Shown: positions 16,293 through 26,327, counted from the first letter of the stretch. The stretch is 64,000 nt of DNA from WHSW01 sp963749365 (GCA_963749365.1 CAVVME010000004.1:434001-498000), one strand, 5' to 3'. Notes: a model not told the origin generated them from the letters alone. A program made the numbers and translations.

Positions 16293-18385
16293 AGCGTCAG
16301 CCGGCCCTTGATCGACTCGAGGAACGTCTTCGGGAAGCCGGGGATCTGGTCGAGCTCGTCGAGCGAGCCGAAGCCGCCGGCGCTGTCGCGGTGAGCGAGC
16401 ACTCGACCGGCCTGTGTCACGGAGAGCCCGAGCCCGCGCAGCTCGCCGTAGCTGGCGGAATTGAGCGAGACCGTTGACCCCGCGGGCGCCTCCGGTTCTG
16501 CCTGCGGGACCTCGGGAGCAGACGGCGACTCCGTCCGAGCAGACGGCGACTCCGTCGTGGCGGGTGGTGACTGCACCACCGGTGCCTCCTCGGCGGGTGG
16601 TGCCTGAATCGCCGGTGCATCCTCGGCGGACTGTGAGCCGAGGATCGCCTCGGTATCGACCTCGGGCAATGGCTCGGCCGCCTTCTCGACCGCCTCGCGA
16701 GCGCGACGCTCGGCGGCGTCGGCCCGGCGCTCGGCCTCCGCGATCCGGTCCAGCGTCTCACGCAGGCGGTTGGCCCGGTCGACCTCCTCGGCCTTGACCT
16801 CGGTCAGTTGCTCGGCGCGCTCCGCCCGCTCCTCCGCCTGGCGCGCGCGTTCCTCGACCTCCTCGAGCCTCTTCACCGCCCGTTCGAGTGCCTCGGCCGT
16901 CCGGCTCTTGTTTGCCGTCAGCCGGGTCTCGGTCGCGGTCAGCTCGCGGGCCAGCTTCTCCTCTTCGGCACGGTGGGCCTGGAGCTCGTCCTCGGCCCGG
17001 CGCAGGTCGGCGAGCAGGGCCTCGCGGTCGGGCTCCGGCGCGGGGGGTCGCCGCTCGGCTCGCTCGGGCTCGGGTTGCGCGGGCTCGGGTCGCTCAGCTT
17101 GAGGGCGATCGGGCTCAGGTCGTTCGGGCTCGGGCCGCTCCGGCAGGGGCCGGCCGAGCACGACCCGCTCGGACTCGGCGCGCTCCGCCTCGGCGCGTGC
17201 GAGCTCGATCCGCTGCTCGGCTTCGGCCTGCATGCGCTCGAGCTCACGCGCCCTGGCGGCGGCGAGCTCGCGCTCGCGCTCGCGCTCCTCTTCGGCGCTG
17301 GGGCTCGCGGATGAGCCCTCCGATTGCTCGAGCCGTGCCTGGGCCACTCGCTCGGCGGCCTCGCGAACCGCCCTTTCGCCCGCCGGCAGGGATGCCGGGG
17401 ACAGCGGCTCAGGCGACGAAGGCGCAGAGTCCGGATCCGCGGCTCCGACCGGCTGATCGGACGCGGCGGGCGTCGAGGGATCCGGGGGCAGCGAAGCGGC
17501 AGCCGGCTGCTCGCGGGCGGGCGGCTGAGGCGGCGAGGGCTCGGGGGACTCGACCGCGGGCATCGACTCGGTCGGCCGCTGGCCGCTCGCCCCTGCGGCC
17601 CCTGCGGCGCCGGCGGCGATCACGGCGCCGGCGACGGCCGCCTGCGCCGCCCCGCCCGAACCCGCGGCCGACGTCGTGGCGGGGGTCGGCGCCTCCTGGG
17701 GTGCCGGGGCGGGGATGGCCTTCGGGGCCGGACCCTTGCCGCGGCCGGCCCGCTTGGCCTCGCGCTGCTGCTGCTTGGCGAGCTTGAGCTCGTTGCGCTT
17801 GCGCTCGCGTTCCTGCACCGCACGCTCGCGTTCGGCCTTGACCCGCGCCTTCTCGGCCGCGCGAACCGCCTTGCGCTGCTCGCGCTCGCGCCGACGGCGC
17901 GCGCGAGGCGACTCGTCGGGTGCGGCCGGCGGCGATTGCTGACCCTCTCCGGCCGATCCGGCGGCCGGCGCGGCCGGCGCCACCGGAGCGGGCTGGACGC
18001 CGCCTGAACGTGCCCGCTTGCGGGCCTCGCGCTCGGCCTGCGCGCTCGCCCGCTCGGTCAGCTTGCGCTGCTTTCGCTGCTCGCGGTTGCGTTGGGCGAT
18101 CTCGCGACGCGACGGCTCCTGGGGCGCGGTCGAACCCGACGCCTGCGAGGGCTGCGGCGGCGGCGCGGGCGCTGCCGGGGGCGGGACCGAGGCGGGCGGC
18201 CCGGAGGCGCCCTGATCGGGCACATCCGCGGCCGGCGCCTGCGCGGAAGGGGCGGGCGGCTGCGGCGGTTCGGACGACTGCCCGGACGTCGGCGGGGGAG
18301 CGGCAGCCGTCGAACCCGGCTGTTCGGGAGCCGGAGCGGGCGACTCGGAAGTCTTCTTCTTGCGTTCGAGCTTGAAGGAGCGCAT
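16289..18385 (-). CDS. Low-complexity protein with C-terminal helix-hairpin-helix (ComEA-like) domain
   Basis: About 698 residues starting MRSFKLERKKKTSES; a longer GTG start at 18427 is possible but its codons fall in a hairpin. Residues 20-100 are Pro/Ala/Ser-rich. Residues 100-220 are a very basic coiled coil (REREQRKAVRAAEKARVKAE). Then come another Ala/Pro stretch, a segment of repeated RPEP units near 390-430, and a long charged coiled coil (430-600). The last 55 residues (LNSASYGELRGLGLSVTQAGRVLAHR, then DELDQIPGFPKTFLESIKG) form a helix-hairpin-helix fold that binds DNA non-specifically. There is no signal peptide or membrane anchor, unlike true ComEA. The function is unknown; a nucleoid or scaffold role is speculation. 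Confidence 0.72.
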   Translation of the reverse strand: MRSFKLERKKKTSESPAPAPEQPGSTAAAPPPTSGQSSEPPQPPAPSAQAPAADVPDQGASGPPASVPPPAAPAPPPQPSQASGSTAPQEPSRREIAQRNREQRKQRKLTERASAQAEREARKRARSGGVQPAPVAPAAPAAGSAGEGQQSPPAAPDESPRARRRREREQRKAVRAAEKARVKAERERAVQERERKRNELKLAKQQQREAKRAGRGKGPAPKAIPAPAPQEAPTPATTSAAGSGGAAQAAVAGAVIAAGAAGAAGASGQRPTESMPAVESPEPSPPQPPAREQPAAASLPPDPSTPAASDQPVGAADPDSAPSSPEPLSPASLPAGERAVREAAERVAQARLEQSEGSSASPSAEEERERERELAAARARELERMQAEAEQRIELARAEAERAESERVVLGRPLPERPEPERPEPDRPQAERPEPAQPEPERAERRPPAPEPDREALLADLRRAEDELQAHRAEEEKLARELTATETRLTANKSRTAEALERAVKRLEEVEERARQAEERAERAEQLTEVKAEEVDRANRLRETLDRIAEAERRADAAERRAREAVEKAAEPLPEVDTEAILGSQSAEDAPAIQAPPAEEAPVVQSPPATTESPSARTESPSAPEVPQAEPEAPAGSTVSLNSASYGELRGLGLSVTQAGRVLAHRDSAGGFGSLDELDQIPGFPKTFLESIKGRLTL

Positions 18386-18471
18386 GCACATATGGTCGCA
18401 CGCCGCGCGAGCGGCGTCAGCCGGCACCGTCCGGTCGCAGGATCGCCTGCGCGGGCTCGACGACCGGGGCG

Positions 18472-18960
18472 TCAGCGCAGCCGGTGGCGCACCTCTCGCT
18501 CGACCTCGCGCTGCACGTCGCGGTCTCGGATCTCGCGCCGGCGGTCGCGCTGCTCCTTGCCTCGTGCCAACGCCAGCTCGACCTTCGCTCGCGATCCCTT
18601 GAAGTAGACGCGGGTCGGGACCAGGGTCAGCTTCTTTCTCTGCATGCGGCCGATCAAGCGCTCGATCTGGTGCCGGTGCAGGAGCAGCTTCCGGGGCCGC
18701 TCGGGATCGTGGTTCTCCATCGCCGCGGGCTCGTAGGGAGGGATGTGAGCCTTGCGGAGCCAGACCTCGCCGGCCTCGATCACGGCGTAGGCGTCACCGA
18801 TCTGGGCCTTGCCGTCGCGCAGCGACTTGACCTCGCTGCCGCGCAGTTCGATCCCGGCCTCGAAGCGCTCGATCAGCTCGTACTTGTGCGAGGCGCGGCG
18901 ATTGGTCGCCAGATCCCCGGCCGCGGCCTTGCGCTTTGCCTTGCCGGCCTTGCGGGCCAT
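18472..18960 (-). CDS. smpB: SsrA-binding protein SmpB
   Basis: 162 residues. SmpB motifs are in order: NRRASHKYELIERFEAGIEL, GSEVKSLRDGKAQIGDAYA, EVWLRKAHIPPYE, and RKLLLHRHQIERL followed by the basic, helical C-terminal tail (GKEQRDRRREIRDRD). SmpB binds the tRNA-like part of tmRNA and places its tail in the empty mRNA channel of stalled ribosomes. The ATG overlaps the stop of the upstream RNase R-type gene by one base (TGATG). Its partner RNA is encoded 5.7 kb away, at 12447-12815, on the other strand. Confidence 0.96.
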   Translation of the reverse strand: MARKAGKAKRKAAAGDLATNRRASHKYELIERFEAGIELRGSEVKSLRDGKAQIGDAYAVIEAGEVWLRKAHIPPYEPAAMENHDPERPRKLLLHRHQIERLIGRMQRKKLTLVPTRVYFKGSRAKVELALARGKEQRDRRREIRDRDVQREVEREVRHRLR

Positions 18961-20687
18961 CAGCGCTCGCCCCCTGCCGGGACCAGGTCGACGCGGCCCC
19001 GAGGGGCCTCGACGCGGTCGACGCCTACGGTCACCGGATCCCCGAGCCGAACCCGACGGCCGCTGCGGGCTCCGACCAGTGCCGTCTCGGTCGAGTCGAG
19101 GTTGAAGCGCTCACCACGCATCCGCCGAGCGGGGAGAAAACCCTCGTAGACATCGCCGAGCTCGCCGCCGAAGCCGACGAAGGCGCCGGCGCCGATCACG
19201 CCCGAGACCTCGCCCTCGAACTGCCGCGACCAGCCGGCCTCGAACAGCTCCCGCTCGAGCAGGAAGGCCGCGCAGACGTCGTCGGCGTCGCGCTCGATCC
19301 TGATCGACTCGCGCTCGCGCTCCGAGCACCAGACACCGGCGTCTCGCGTCGCTGCCCGCTCCGGCTCCTGCTCGCCGGCGCCGATCAGCGCCAGCAGCGC
19401 CCGGTGGGCGACCAGGTCCGGATAGCGGCGGATCGGCGAGGTGAAGTGACAGTAGGCGGGACTCGCAAGCCCGGCATGGCCGAGGTTGCGATCACTGTAG
19501 ACGGCGGGTTTGAGCGAGCGCAGCACAAGCGATGTATACGCGGCGTGGCCGTGCCCGCGGCGCTCGGCCTCGCGGCGGACCAGCCGACTCGCCTGCGCCG
19601 CCAGCTCGGCTGCCTGCGCCGGGGAGATGCTTTTTGGGTCGGCCAACGGCGGCGTCGGCAGGTCGAGCGCGGCGAGCTGTTCGAACAGGGCGGCGATCCG
19701 GCCCGGGTCGGGATCCTCGTGGACGCGGTAGAGCGTCGTTGTCCGGCGGCGCTCGCAGAGCTCGGCCACGCGCTCGTTGGTGAGGATCATCAGCTGCTCG
19801 ATCAGCCCGTGGGCCTCGGTCTGCTCGACGGAGTGGGCACCGACGACGTTGCCTTCGTCGTCGAAGCCGAACTCGGGCTCGGCGGTCGAGATCTCGAGCG
19901 CGGAGCCCCGGCGCCGCGCCCGCAGCGCGGCCGCCGCCCGGCGGGCGAGCTCCAGCGGCGCCGCGATCACGTCGGGGGGCCGGGCGCTGCCGGCGAAGAA
20001 CTCATCGAGCTGCTCGTAGGAGAGGCGGTGGTCGGAGCGGATGCGGCTGCGGTAGAAGCTCGTGCTCCGCGTCTGCCCGCCGGCGTCGAGCGCGATCTCC
20101 GTGGTGACCGCGAGCCGATCAACGTCCGGGGCGAGGCTGCAGGCCCCGGCCGAGAGCGCCGCGGGCAGCATCGGCTCGACCGCTCCCGGGACGTAGGTGC
20201 TGTTGGCGCGCCGCAGCGCCTCGGCATCGAGGGAGCTGCCCGGACGGACGTGCGCAGCGACGTCGGCGATGTGGATCCAGAGACGGACCCCGTCGCCCTC
20301 GGGCTGGGCGGAGACCGCGTCGTCGAAGTCGCGCGCGCTCGCCGGGTCGACGGTGAAGGTGTCGAGCGCCCGCAGATCGCGGCGCTCGGAGGCACCGTGC
20401 TGCGCCGCCTCGGCGGCGTCGCCGGCCTCGGCTTCGAGGCGGGTCGCGAATCCGCGCTCGAGCCCACGGTCGAGCAGCAGGGCACCGACCACGTCGCGGG
20501 CGTTCCCCGGGGCCCCCAGGCGTTCGGTCACCTTGGCGCCTCCCGGCCGCTCGGTCGCGAGCACCATCTCGCCCTCGCGGACCCGGATCGAGCCGCGAGC
20601 GAGGTTGATCTGCGGCGCGCGCTCGAACAGCGGCTCGAGCACGGGGAAGCGCCCACGCCTGCCGATGACGCCGACCAATCGGCTCAA
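18960..20687 (-). CDS. rnr: RNase II/RNase R family 3'-5' exoribonuclease
   Basis: 575 residues from a TTG that overlaps the stop of the upstream protease gene (TTGA). The central RNB domain has the catalytic acidic cluster DPASARDFDDA, TSFYRSRIRSDHRLSYEQL, and the diagnostic HFTSPIRRYPDLVAHR. A C-terminal S1 domain follows (FEGEVSGVIGAGAFVGFG). It is shorter than E. coli RNase R (about 813 residues) because the N-terminal cold-shock part is reduced. RNase R degrades structured and non-stop mRNAs in trans-translation, and its direct coupling to smpB here fits that role. I use rnr, though an RNase II-like name would also be fair. Confidence 0.9.
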   Translation of the reverse strand: MSRLVGVIGRRGRFPVLEPLFERAPQINLARGSIRVREGEMVLATERPGGAKVTERLGAPGNARDVVGALLLDRGLERGFATRLEAEAGDAAEAAQHGASERRDLRALDTFTVDPASARDFDDAVSAQPEGDGVRLWIHIADVAAHVRPGSSLDAEALRRANSTYVPGAVEPMLPAALSAGACSLAPDVDRLAVTTEIALDAGGQTRSTSFYRSRIRSDHRLSYEQLDEFFAGSARPPDVIAAPLELARRAAAALRARRRGSALEISTAEPEFGFDDEGNVVGAHSVEQTEAHGLIEQLMILTNERVAELCERRRTTTLYRVHEDPDPGRIAALFEQLAALDLPTPPLADPKSISPAQAAELAAQASRLVRREAERRGHGHAAYTSLVLRSLKPAVYSDRNLGHAGLASPAYCHFTSPIRRYPDLVAHRALLALIGAGEQEPERAATRDAGVWCSERERESIRIERDADDVCAAFLLERELFEAGWSRQFEGEVSGVIGAGAFVGFGGELGDVYEGFLPARRMRGERFNLDSTETALVGARSGRRVRLGDPVTVGVDRVEAPRGRVDLVPAGGER

Positions 20688-21856
20688 AGCCGTGCGCCGA
20701 GGGTCCGCAACGCTTGATCGAGCGCCTCGTCGACCTGCTCGGTCCGCAAATCGTCCTCGGCCCTGATCGCGGGCTTTACCCCCTCGCCGGCGATCGAAGT
20801 CCCGGCGGCAGTCAGGTACTGGCCGATCGTCAGGTCGAGTGCGCCGCCGGCGGTCAGCGGGATCACCTCCTGGAAGGTGCCCTTGCCGAAGGTGCGGGTG
20901 CCGACTACGGTCGCCAGGTCGTAGGTCTCGAGCGCCGCGGCGAGAATCTCGGCCGCCGACGCGGTATCGCGATCGACGAGAACAACCGTCGGCAGCGGTT
21001 CGATCGCATCGCCGACAGCCTCGTATGAGCGGTCGCCCTGGGTCCGGCTCTCGGTCGAGACCACCGTCCCCTCCTCGACGAACACGCTCGCCGAGAGCAC
21101 CGCCTCGTTCAGCAGTCCGCCCCCGTTGCCGCGCAGGTCGAGCACCAGACCCTCCGCGCCGCGTCGCTCGAGTCCCTCGATCGCCTGCCGCAGCTCCCCG
21201 TGCGAGCCCTCGCTGAAGCTGGCGAAACGAACATGGGCGACGTCGCGCCCGTCGACCGTCAGCATCCTCCCCGCCACCGCCGGCAACCTGACGTCGGCGC
21301 GCTCGAGCGCGAGCTCGCGCTCGGCCCCGCCTCCCGCGGGGAGCACGGTGAGCTCGACCTCGGTCCCCTGCGGGCCCTTGATCCGCCCGGTCGATACCGC
21401 CGAGGGCACGCCCTCGATCGACTTGCCGTCGACGGCGACGATCAGATCACCGCGCTTGATCTCGGCTGCCTGGGCCGGGCTGTCGGGGAAGACGTCGGCG
21501 ACGCGCAGGCCGCGCGGCACCTCGGTGACGCTGAGGCCGACGCCGTCGAAGCGACCCGAGGTGGCGGCGTTGAAGTCCTCGAGCTGGCCGGCGTCGAAGT
21601 AGTGCGAGAAGCGGTCGTCGAAGCGCCCGCGCAACTCGCCCACCATGCCCCGGATCGATGCGTCCTCGAGCCGGTCGCTCTCGACCGGCTCGAAGTAGTT
21701 GTCCTCGATCGTCTCCAGCGCCTCCGCCGAGGCGCTGGGGTCGTCATCACCGAGCAGCACGCCGGTCAGCAACCCGACGAGCACCATGGCCAGCACTCCG
21801 ATGATCAGACCGCCGACCAGACCGGAGCCGAACCCGGTCCGGGCGGGAGCTCTCAC
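20684..21856 (-). CDS. C-terminal processing peptidase, S41 family
   Basis: 390 residues. One N-terminal membrane span (GSGLVGGLIIGVLAMVLVGL) anchors an extracytoplasmic protease. A PDZ domain near 95-180 includes GVGLSVTEVPRGLRVADV and KRGDLIVAVDG. The S41 core has LDLRGNGGGLLNEAV, the nucleophile in DRDTASAAEILAAAL and the general base Lys in FGKGTFQ, so the Ser-Lys dyad is complete. CtpA/CtpB-type enzymes trim the C-termini of envelope proteins. Its start overlaps the ftsX stop by 4 bases. In actinobacteria, ftsEX is often followed by such a peptidase, which suggests a role in cell-wall hydrolase control. Confidence 0.93.
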   Translation of the reverse strand: MRAPARTGFGSGLVGGLIIGVLAMVLVGLLTGVLLGDDDPSASAEALETIEDNYFEPVESDRLEDASIRGMVGELRGRFDDRFSHYFDAGQLEDFNAATSGRFDGVGLSVTEVPRGLRVADVFPDSPAQAAEIKRGDLIVAVDGKSIEGVPSAVSTGRIKGPQGTEVELTVLPAGGGAERELALERADVRLPAVAGRMLTVDGRDVAHVRFASFSEGSHGELRQAIEGLERRGAEGLVLDLRGNGGGLLNEAVLSASVFVEEGTVVSTESRTQGDRSYEAVGDAIEPLPTVVLVDRDTASAAEILAAALETYDLATVVGTRTFGKGTFQEVIPLTAGGALDLTIGQYLTAAGTSIAGEGVKPAIRAEDDLRTEQVDEALDQALRTLGARL

Positions 21857-22764
21857 ACCTTCAGGAAGCGGCGCAGGGTGATGCCGCTGCCGAGCGCGGA
21901 GACGAGTACCGCGGCGGCAACGAGCATCGCCACCAGCGGGGCGAAGCCCATGGTGGAGAGGTTGTCGATCAAAGCGAAGTCGTCGGCGAGCGGATCCACG
22001 ATCGTTACCTTGCCGAGCAGAAGTATGCCGACCGCGATCCCGGCGCCGGCGACGCCGACGATCACGCCCTCGATCATGAACGGCCAGCGGATGAACCAGT
22101 TCGTCGCCCCGACCAGCCGCATCACCTCAACCTCGCGACGGCGCGCGTAGATCGAGAGCCGGATCGTGTTCGCGACCAGCAGCAGCGAGGCGACCAGCAG
22201 CAGCGCGGCGATCACCAGGAGAACGATCTTGACCGCGCCGGTGACCTCGCGGATCTTGGTCGCGTTCTCGCGATCCTGGCCGATCGGTGGGTCGATCGCG
22301 TCGCTGATCGGGGTCGGCTTGCCCGCCGAGTTGGGCGGCAGCAGCGCTGCCCGGACCGCTTCGAGATTGTCGGGATCGTCGAGCTCGAGCTTGTAGGTCG
22401 GCGGCAGCGGGTTCTGGTTCAGCTCTGAGATCGAGCCCTCGAGGTCTCCCTCGAGCTCCTTGGCGAGCTCCTGCTTCGCGCAGGCGGGCGAGCAGTACTC
22501 GACCCCGGCCACGTGCGGCACCGCCGCGAGCTCCTTCTCGAGACCCTTGATCTCGGCCCTGGTGGCGTCGCGGTAGAGGAAGACCTGGAGCCCGATCTGC
22601 TCGCGAACCTCGGTCGCCTTCGACTCGCTGGCACGCAGGACGGGCACCAGCACGCCGAGCAGCAGGGTGGTGACCACGATCGTGACGATCGCGGCGACGC
22701 TCGGGGCTGCACTGCGGCGCAGCGCCCTGAACGCCTCGGAGAGGAAGAACGCGACCCGGCCCAT
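21853..22764 (-). CDS. ftsX: Cell division protein FtsX (ABC transporter-like permease)
   Basis: 303 residues with the FtsX layout. There is a cytoplasmic N-terminus (MGRVAFFLSEAFRALRRS), TM1, then a large extracellular domain (residues 45-165) with two Cys (VEYCSPACAKQEL), followed by three TM helices. ARRREVEVMRLVGATNWFIRWPF is the cytoplasmic loop that contacts FtsE. FtsX and FtsE transmit ATP hydrolysis across the membrane to activate peptidoglycan hydrolases at the septum. It lies 3 bases downstream of ftsE and overlaps the S41 peptidase gene. Confidence 0.94.
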   Translation of the reverse strand: MGRVAFFLSEAFRALRRSAAPSVAAIVTIVVTTLLLGVLVPVLRASESKATEVREQIGLQVFLYRDATRAEIKGLEKELAAVPHVAGVEYCSPACAKQELAKELEGDLEGSISELNQNPLPPTYKLELDDPDNLEAVRAALLPPNSAGKPTPISDAIDPPIGQDRENATKIREVTGAVKIVLLVIAALLLVASLLLVANTIRLSIYARRREVEVMRLVGATNWFIRWPFMIEGVIVGVAGAGIAVGILLLGKVTIVDPLADDFALIDNLSTMGFAPLVAMLVAAAVLVSALGSGITLRRFLKV

Positions 22765-22767
22765 CGC

Positions 22768-23643
<876 letters not shown>

Positions 23644-23704
23644 GCGGAGCCTCTTTCCTCTTCTACCGGGCCACTCCTGCGACGGCCCCGCCGCGCCGCG
23701 CCCT

Positions 23705-23718
23705 GCAGCGAAAGCTGC
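23705..23718. other. Perfect GCAGC-GAAA-GCTGC hairpin in the ftsE upstream region
   Basis: A 5-bp inverted repeat encloses a GAAA tetraloop when read on the + strand; outer CCTGC/GCAGG bases could extend the pairing in another register. It sits 62 bases upstream of the ftsE ATG in the 219-base region shared with the divergent gad gene. It could be part of the ftsE leader or an operator. The function is not known. Confidence 0.35.
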
Positions 23719-23847
23719 GCAGGACCGGCGCCCCTGTTGAGCGTGTGCAAGATTAGCGCAGCGTTAGCGGATGCTCACTTTGGTCCTCGCGGACGAACCT
23801 CTGCACCGCACCCGGCGCCGCAGACTGATTGGATCAGGCGCCCGACC

Positions 23848-23854
23848 AGGAGGA
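23848..23854 (+). promoter_or_regulatory. Strong ribosome binding site of the gad gene
   Basis: AGGAGGA lies 8 bases before the ATG at 23863. It is close to a full match to the anti-Shine-Dalgarno and decides this start over the upstream in-frame codons from 23737. Confidence 0.75.
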
Positions 23855-23862
23855 AGACAGCC

Positions 23863-25237
23863 ATGCATGCGAGTTCGAAGCAGCCATTCGACGACGGCCT
23901 CGCCCACAGGTGGCTGACCGAGGGAGTCCCGGACCGCAAGTTCCCGGACGGGTTCATGGATCCGGTTCCGGCGATGCGCCTGATCACTCAGGAGCTCGTC
24001 CTCGACGGGATCCCGGAGCGCAACCTCGCCACCTTCGTCACCACGTGGATGGAGCCCGAGGCGCGGGCGATCATCGCCGAGAACCTGCACCGCAACTTCA
24101 TCGACCACGCGGAGTATCCGCAGACCGCGGAGATCGAGCAGCGCTGCATCCGCATGCTCGCCGACCTCTTCAACGCTCCGGGCGAGACGACCGGAGCTCG
24201 GACCCAAGGCTCGTCGGAGGCGATCATGCTCGGCGCCCTGTCGCTGAAGTGGAAGTGGCGCGAGCGGCGCGAGGCAGCCGGCAAGGGCGACCGAGAAGCC
24301 GAACCTTGTCTTCGGCGGCGACGTGCACGTCGTCTGGGAGAAGTTCTGCCGCTACTTCGACGTCGAGCCGCGGATCGTCCCTCTGCAGCCCGACAAGTAC
24401 ACGATCGGCCCCGAGGACGTCGAGCCGCACGTCGACGAGAACACGATCGGGGTCGCGGCGGTGGTCGGGACGACGTTCACCGGGCACGCCGACGACGTGA
24501 TCGGGATCAACGACCATCTCGTGGCGCTGCGGGAGGAAAAGGGGCTCGACGTCCCGCTGCACATCGACGGCGCCAGCGGCGGCTTCGTGTGGCCGTTCTT
24601 GTACGCGGACTCGAAGTGGGACTTCCGGCTCGAGCAGGTGCGCTCGATCAACGTCTCCGGCCACAAGTTCGGGCTCGTCTTCCCGGGGATCGGGTGGCTG
24701 ATCTTCCGCGAGAAGTCCGACCTCGCCGAGGATCTCGTCTTCTACGAGAACTACCTCGGCAAGACCGACGCCACCTTCACGCTCAACTTCTCGACTGGGT
24801 CGGCCATGGTGCTCGCCCAGTACTACGCGCTGATCCGCTTCGGGCGCGAGGGCTATCGGTTCGTGATGACGGCGATGCAGAAGAACGCCGAGTTCCTCGC
24901 CAAGCGGATCGAGGAGATCGGCCGGTTCAAGGTGATCGGCGCGGGCGAGGAGCGACTGCCTCTGGTCGCTTTCCAGCTTGCCGGTGACGAGCCCTACGAC
25001 GAGTTCGACATCGCCTTCCAGGTCGCCGCGGAGCGCGGCTGGATGCTGCCCGCCTACACGATGCCGCCTAACGCCGAGCACGTGAAGATGATGCGGGCGC
25101 TGGTCAAGATCAACCTCACCCACGCCCTCGTCTCCACCCTGGCCGACGACATCGCCGCGGCCTGCGAGACGCTCGAGAAGAAGGGCGGCGTGAGCGAGAC
25201 TGAGCGCAAGCGGGTGAAGTCGAACATCGGCTACTGA
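23863..25237 (+). pseudogene. gadB: Glutamate decarboxylase, interrupted by one extra base
   Basis: Two frames together make one GadA/GadB-like protein of about 457 residues, close to the usual 466. The first (23863 to about 24290) has PVPAMRLITQELVLDG, MEPEARAIIAENLHRNFID and TQGSSEAIMLGALSLKWKWRERRE. The second (from about 24292) has EKPNLVFGGDVHVVWEKF, TTFTGHADDV and the PLP-lysine motif INVSGHKFGLVFPG. The join is at GGCAAGGGCGACC (24282-24294); removing one G gives AGKATEKPNLVF without a gap. The enzyme converts glutamate to GABA, consuming a proton (acid resistance). Nothing else in it is degraded, so the extra base may be a sequencing error; if real, the enzyme is lost. Confidence 0.88.
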
Positions 25238-25257
25238 GTGGATTCTTGCCTCTCGAA

Positions 25258-25276
25258 TCACCCCCAGCGGGGGTGA
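25258..25276 (+). terminator. Candidate terminator hairpin after gad
   Basis: TCACCCCC, loop AGC, GGGGGTGA: a perfect 8-bp stem 20 bases after the gad stop codon. No T tract follows. Its position between gad and the next transcription unit supports a terminator. Confidence 0.55.
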
Positions 25277-25355
25277 CTCCGGCCGCTCGCCGCCGTAAGC
25301 TCACGACAGTGCCGCGAACTGGCGGCGCGCGAAAGCGACATTGGGGAGGTATTCG

Positions 25356-25757
25356 TTGAGCACCTACGAGACGGAAAGCCGCGGCGAGGGCTGGGTCCTG
25401 TTCGCCGGGATCATGCTCCTGATCGCCGGTTTCCTCAACTTCATCTGGGGAATCGCGGCGATCGACGGCGCCAGCTTCTTCACCGACGAGGGCCGCTACA
25501 TCATCTTCACCGATCTCAACGCGTGGGGCTGGTTCTTCCTGATCGTCGGCGTGCTGCAGATGATCGCCGCGTTCTCGATCTGGAACCGGCACGCGTACGG
25601 GCGCTGGTTCGGGGTCCTCGCCGCGAGCGTGAACTTCGTAATCCTGCTGTTCACGGTCAACGCGTTCCCGTTCGCGGCCTTGATGGTGATGATCATCGAC
25701 ATCCTCGTCATCTACGGTCTCGTCGCCTACGGCGGCCGCCAGCGCACCGCCACCTGA
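25356..25757 (+). CDS. DUF7144 family membrane protein
   Basis: 133 residues from a TTG with GGGGAGG (25343-25349) 6 bases upstream, which decides the start over the in-frame TTG at 25341. It has four hydrophobic segments: WVLFAGIMLLIAGFLNFIWG, WGWFFLIVGVLQMIAAFSIW, WFGVLAASVNFVILLF and LMVMIIDILVIYGLVAYG. The pattern 'G-W-x-x-F-A-G-I-x-L-x-x-x-G' at the start is typical of this small actinobacterial family, which has no assigned function. It heads a run of small membrane and stress genes on the same strand. Confidence 0.8.
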   Translation: MSTYETESRGEGWVLFAGIMLLIAGFLNFIWGIAAIDGASFFTDEGRYIIFTDLNAWGWFFLIVGVLQMIAAFSIWNRHAYGRWFGVLAASVNFVILLFTVNAFPFAALMVMIIDILVIYGLVAYGGRQRTAT

Positions 25758-25856
25758 GTCGAAGCGAACCGGGCCCGCCCACCGGCAGCCGCGGGATATG
25801 CTCGTGGCTGCCGGCGGCGCGGTCGCGGGCTGGACACCGAGACAGAGGAGGATCGG

Positions 25857-26291
25857 ATGAGCGATGAGATCGGCCCGGTCCAGTACCTGATCGTCGCCTT
25901 CCCGGGCAACAGGTTCAGCGGCGAGATCGCCCCCGCGCTCGCCAAGCAGGTCGAGGCCGGGACGATCCGGATCATCGACATCGCCTTCGTCGGCAAGGAC
26001 GAGAACGGTGACGTCGCCGGGTTCGAGCTCAGCGATCTCGATCCCGACGTCCGCAGCGCGCTCGAGGAGCTCGGAGCGAGCCCCGGAGGGCTCTTCAACG
26101 AGGAGGACATGATCGCCGCCGGCGAGGAGCTGGAGCCGAGCAGCTCAGCCGCGCTGCTGGTCTGGGAGGACATCTGGGCGCGCGAGGTCGCGCAGGCGAT
26201 GCGCGACGCCGGCGGTGTCCTGCTCGACCACGACCGCGTGCCTCACGAGGTGGTCGAGGCCGCGCGCGAGTGGGCGCGCACCAACGTGTAG
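25857..26291 (+). CDS. DUF6325 family protein
   Basis: 144 residues, soluble and acidic, after a GAGGAGGATCGG leader. The N-terminus GPVQYLIVAFPGNRFSGEIAPAL, then IIDIAFVGKDENGDV, an acidic middle, and the ending AALLVWEDIWAREVAQAMRDAG, VPHEVVEAAREW are the conserved blocks of DUF6325. The fold looks like a ferredoxin-like alpha/beta sandwich related to DUF1269. Genes of this family are usually next to SHOCT-domain genes, as here (36 bases downstream). The function is unknown; membrane stress is a guess from company. Confidence 0.85.
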   Translation: MSDEIGPVQYLIVAFPGNRFSGEIAPALAKQVEAGTIRIIDIAFVGKDENGDVAGFELSDLDPDVRSALEELGASPGGLFNEEDMIAAGEELEPSSSAALLVWEDIWAREVAQAMRDAGGVLLDHDRVPHEVVEAAREWARTNV

Positions 26292-26327
26292 GCACGAGAC
26301 ACCGAAAGCGAATCAAAGGAGATCCCG

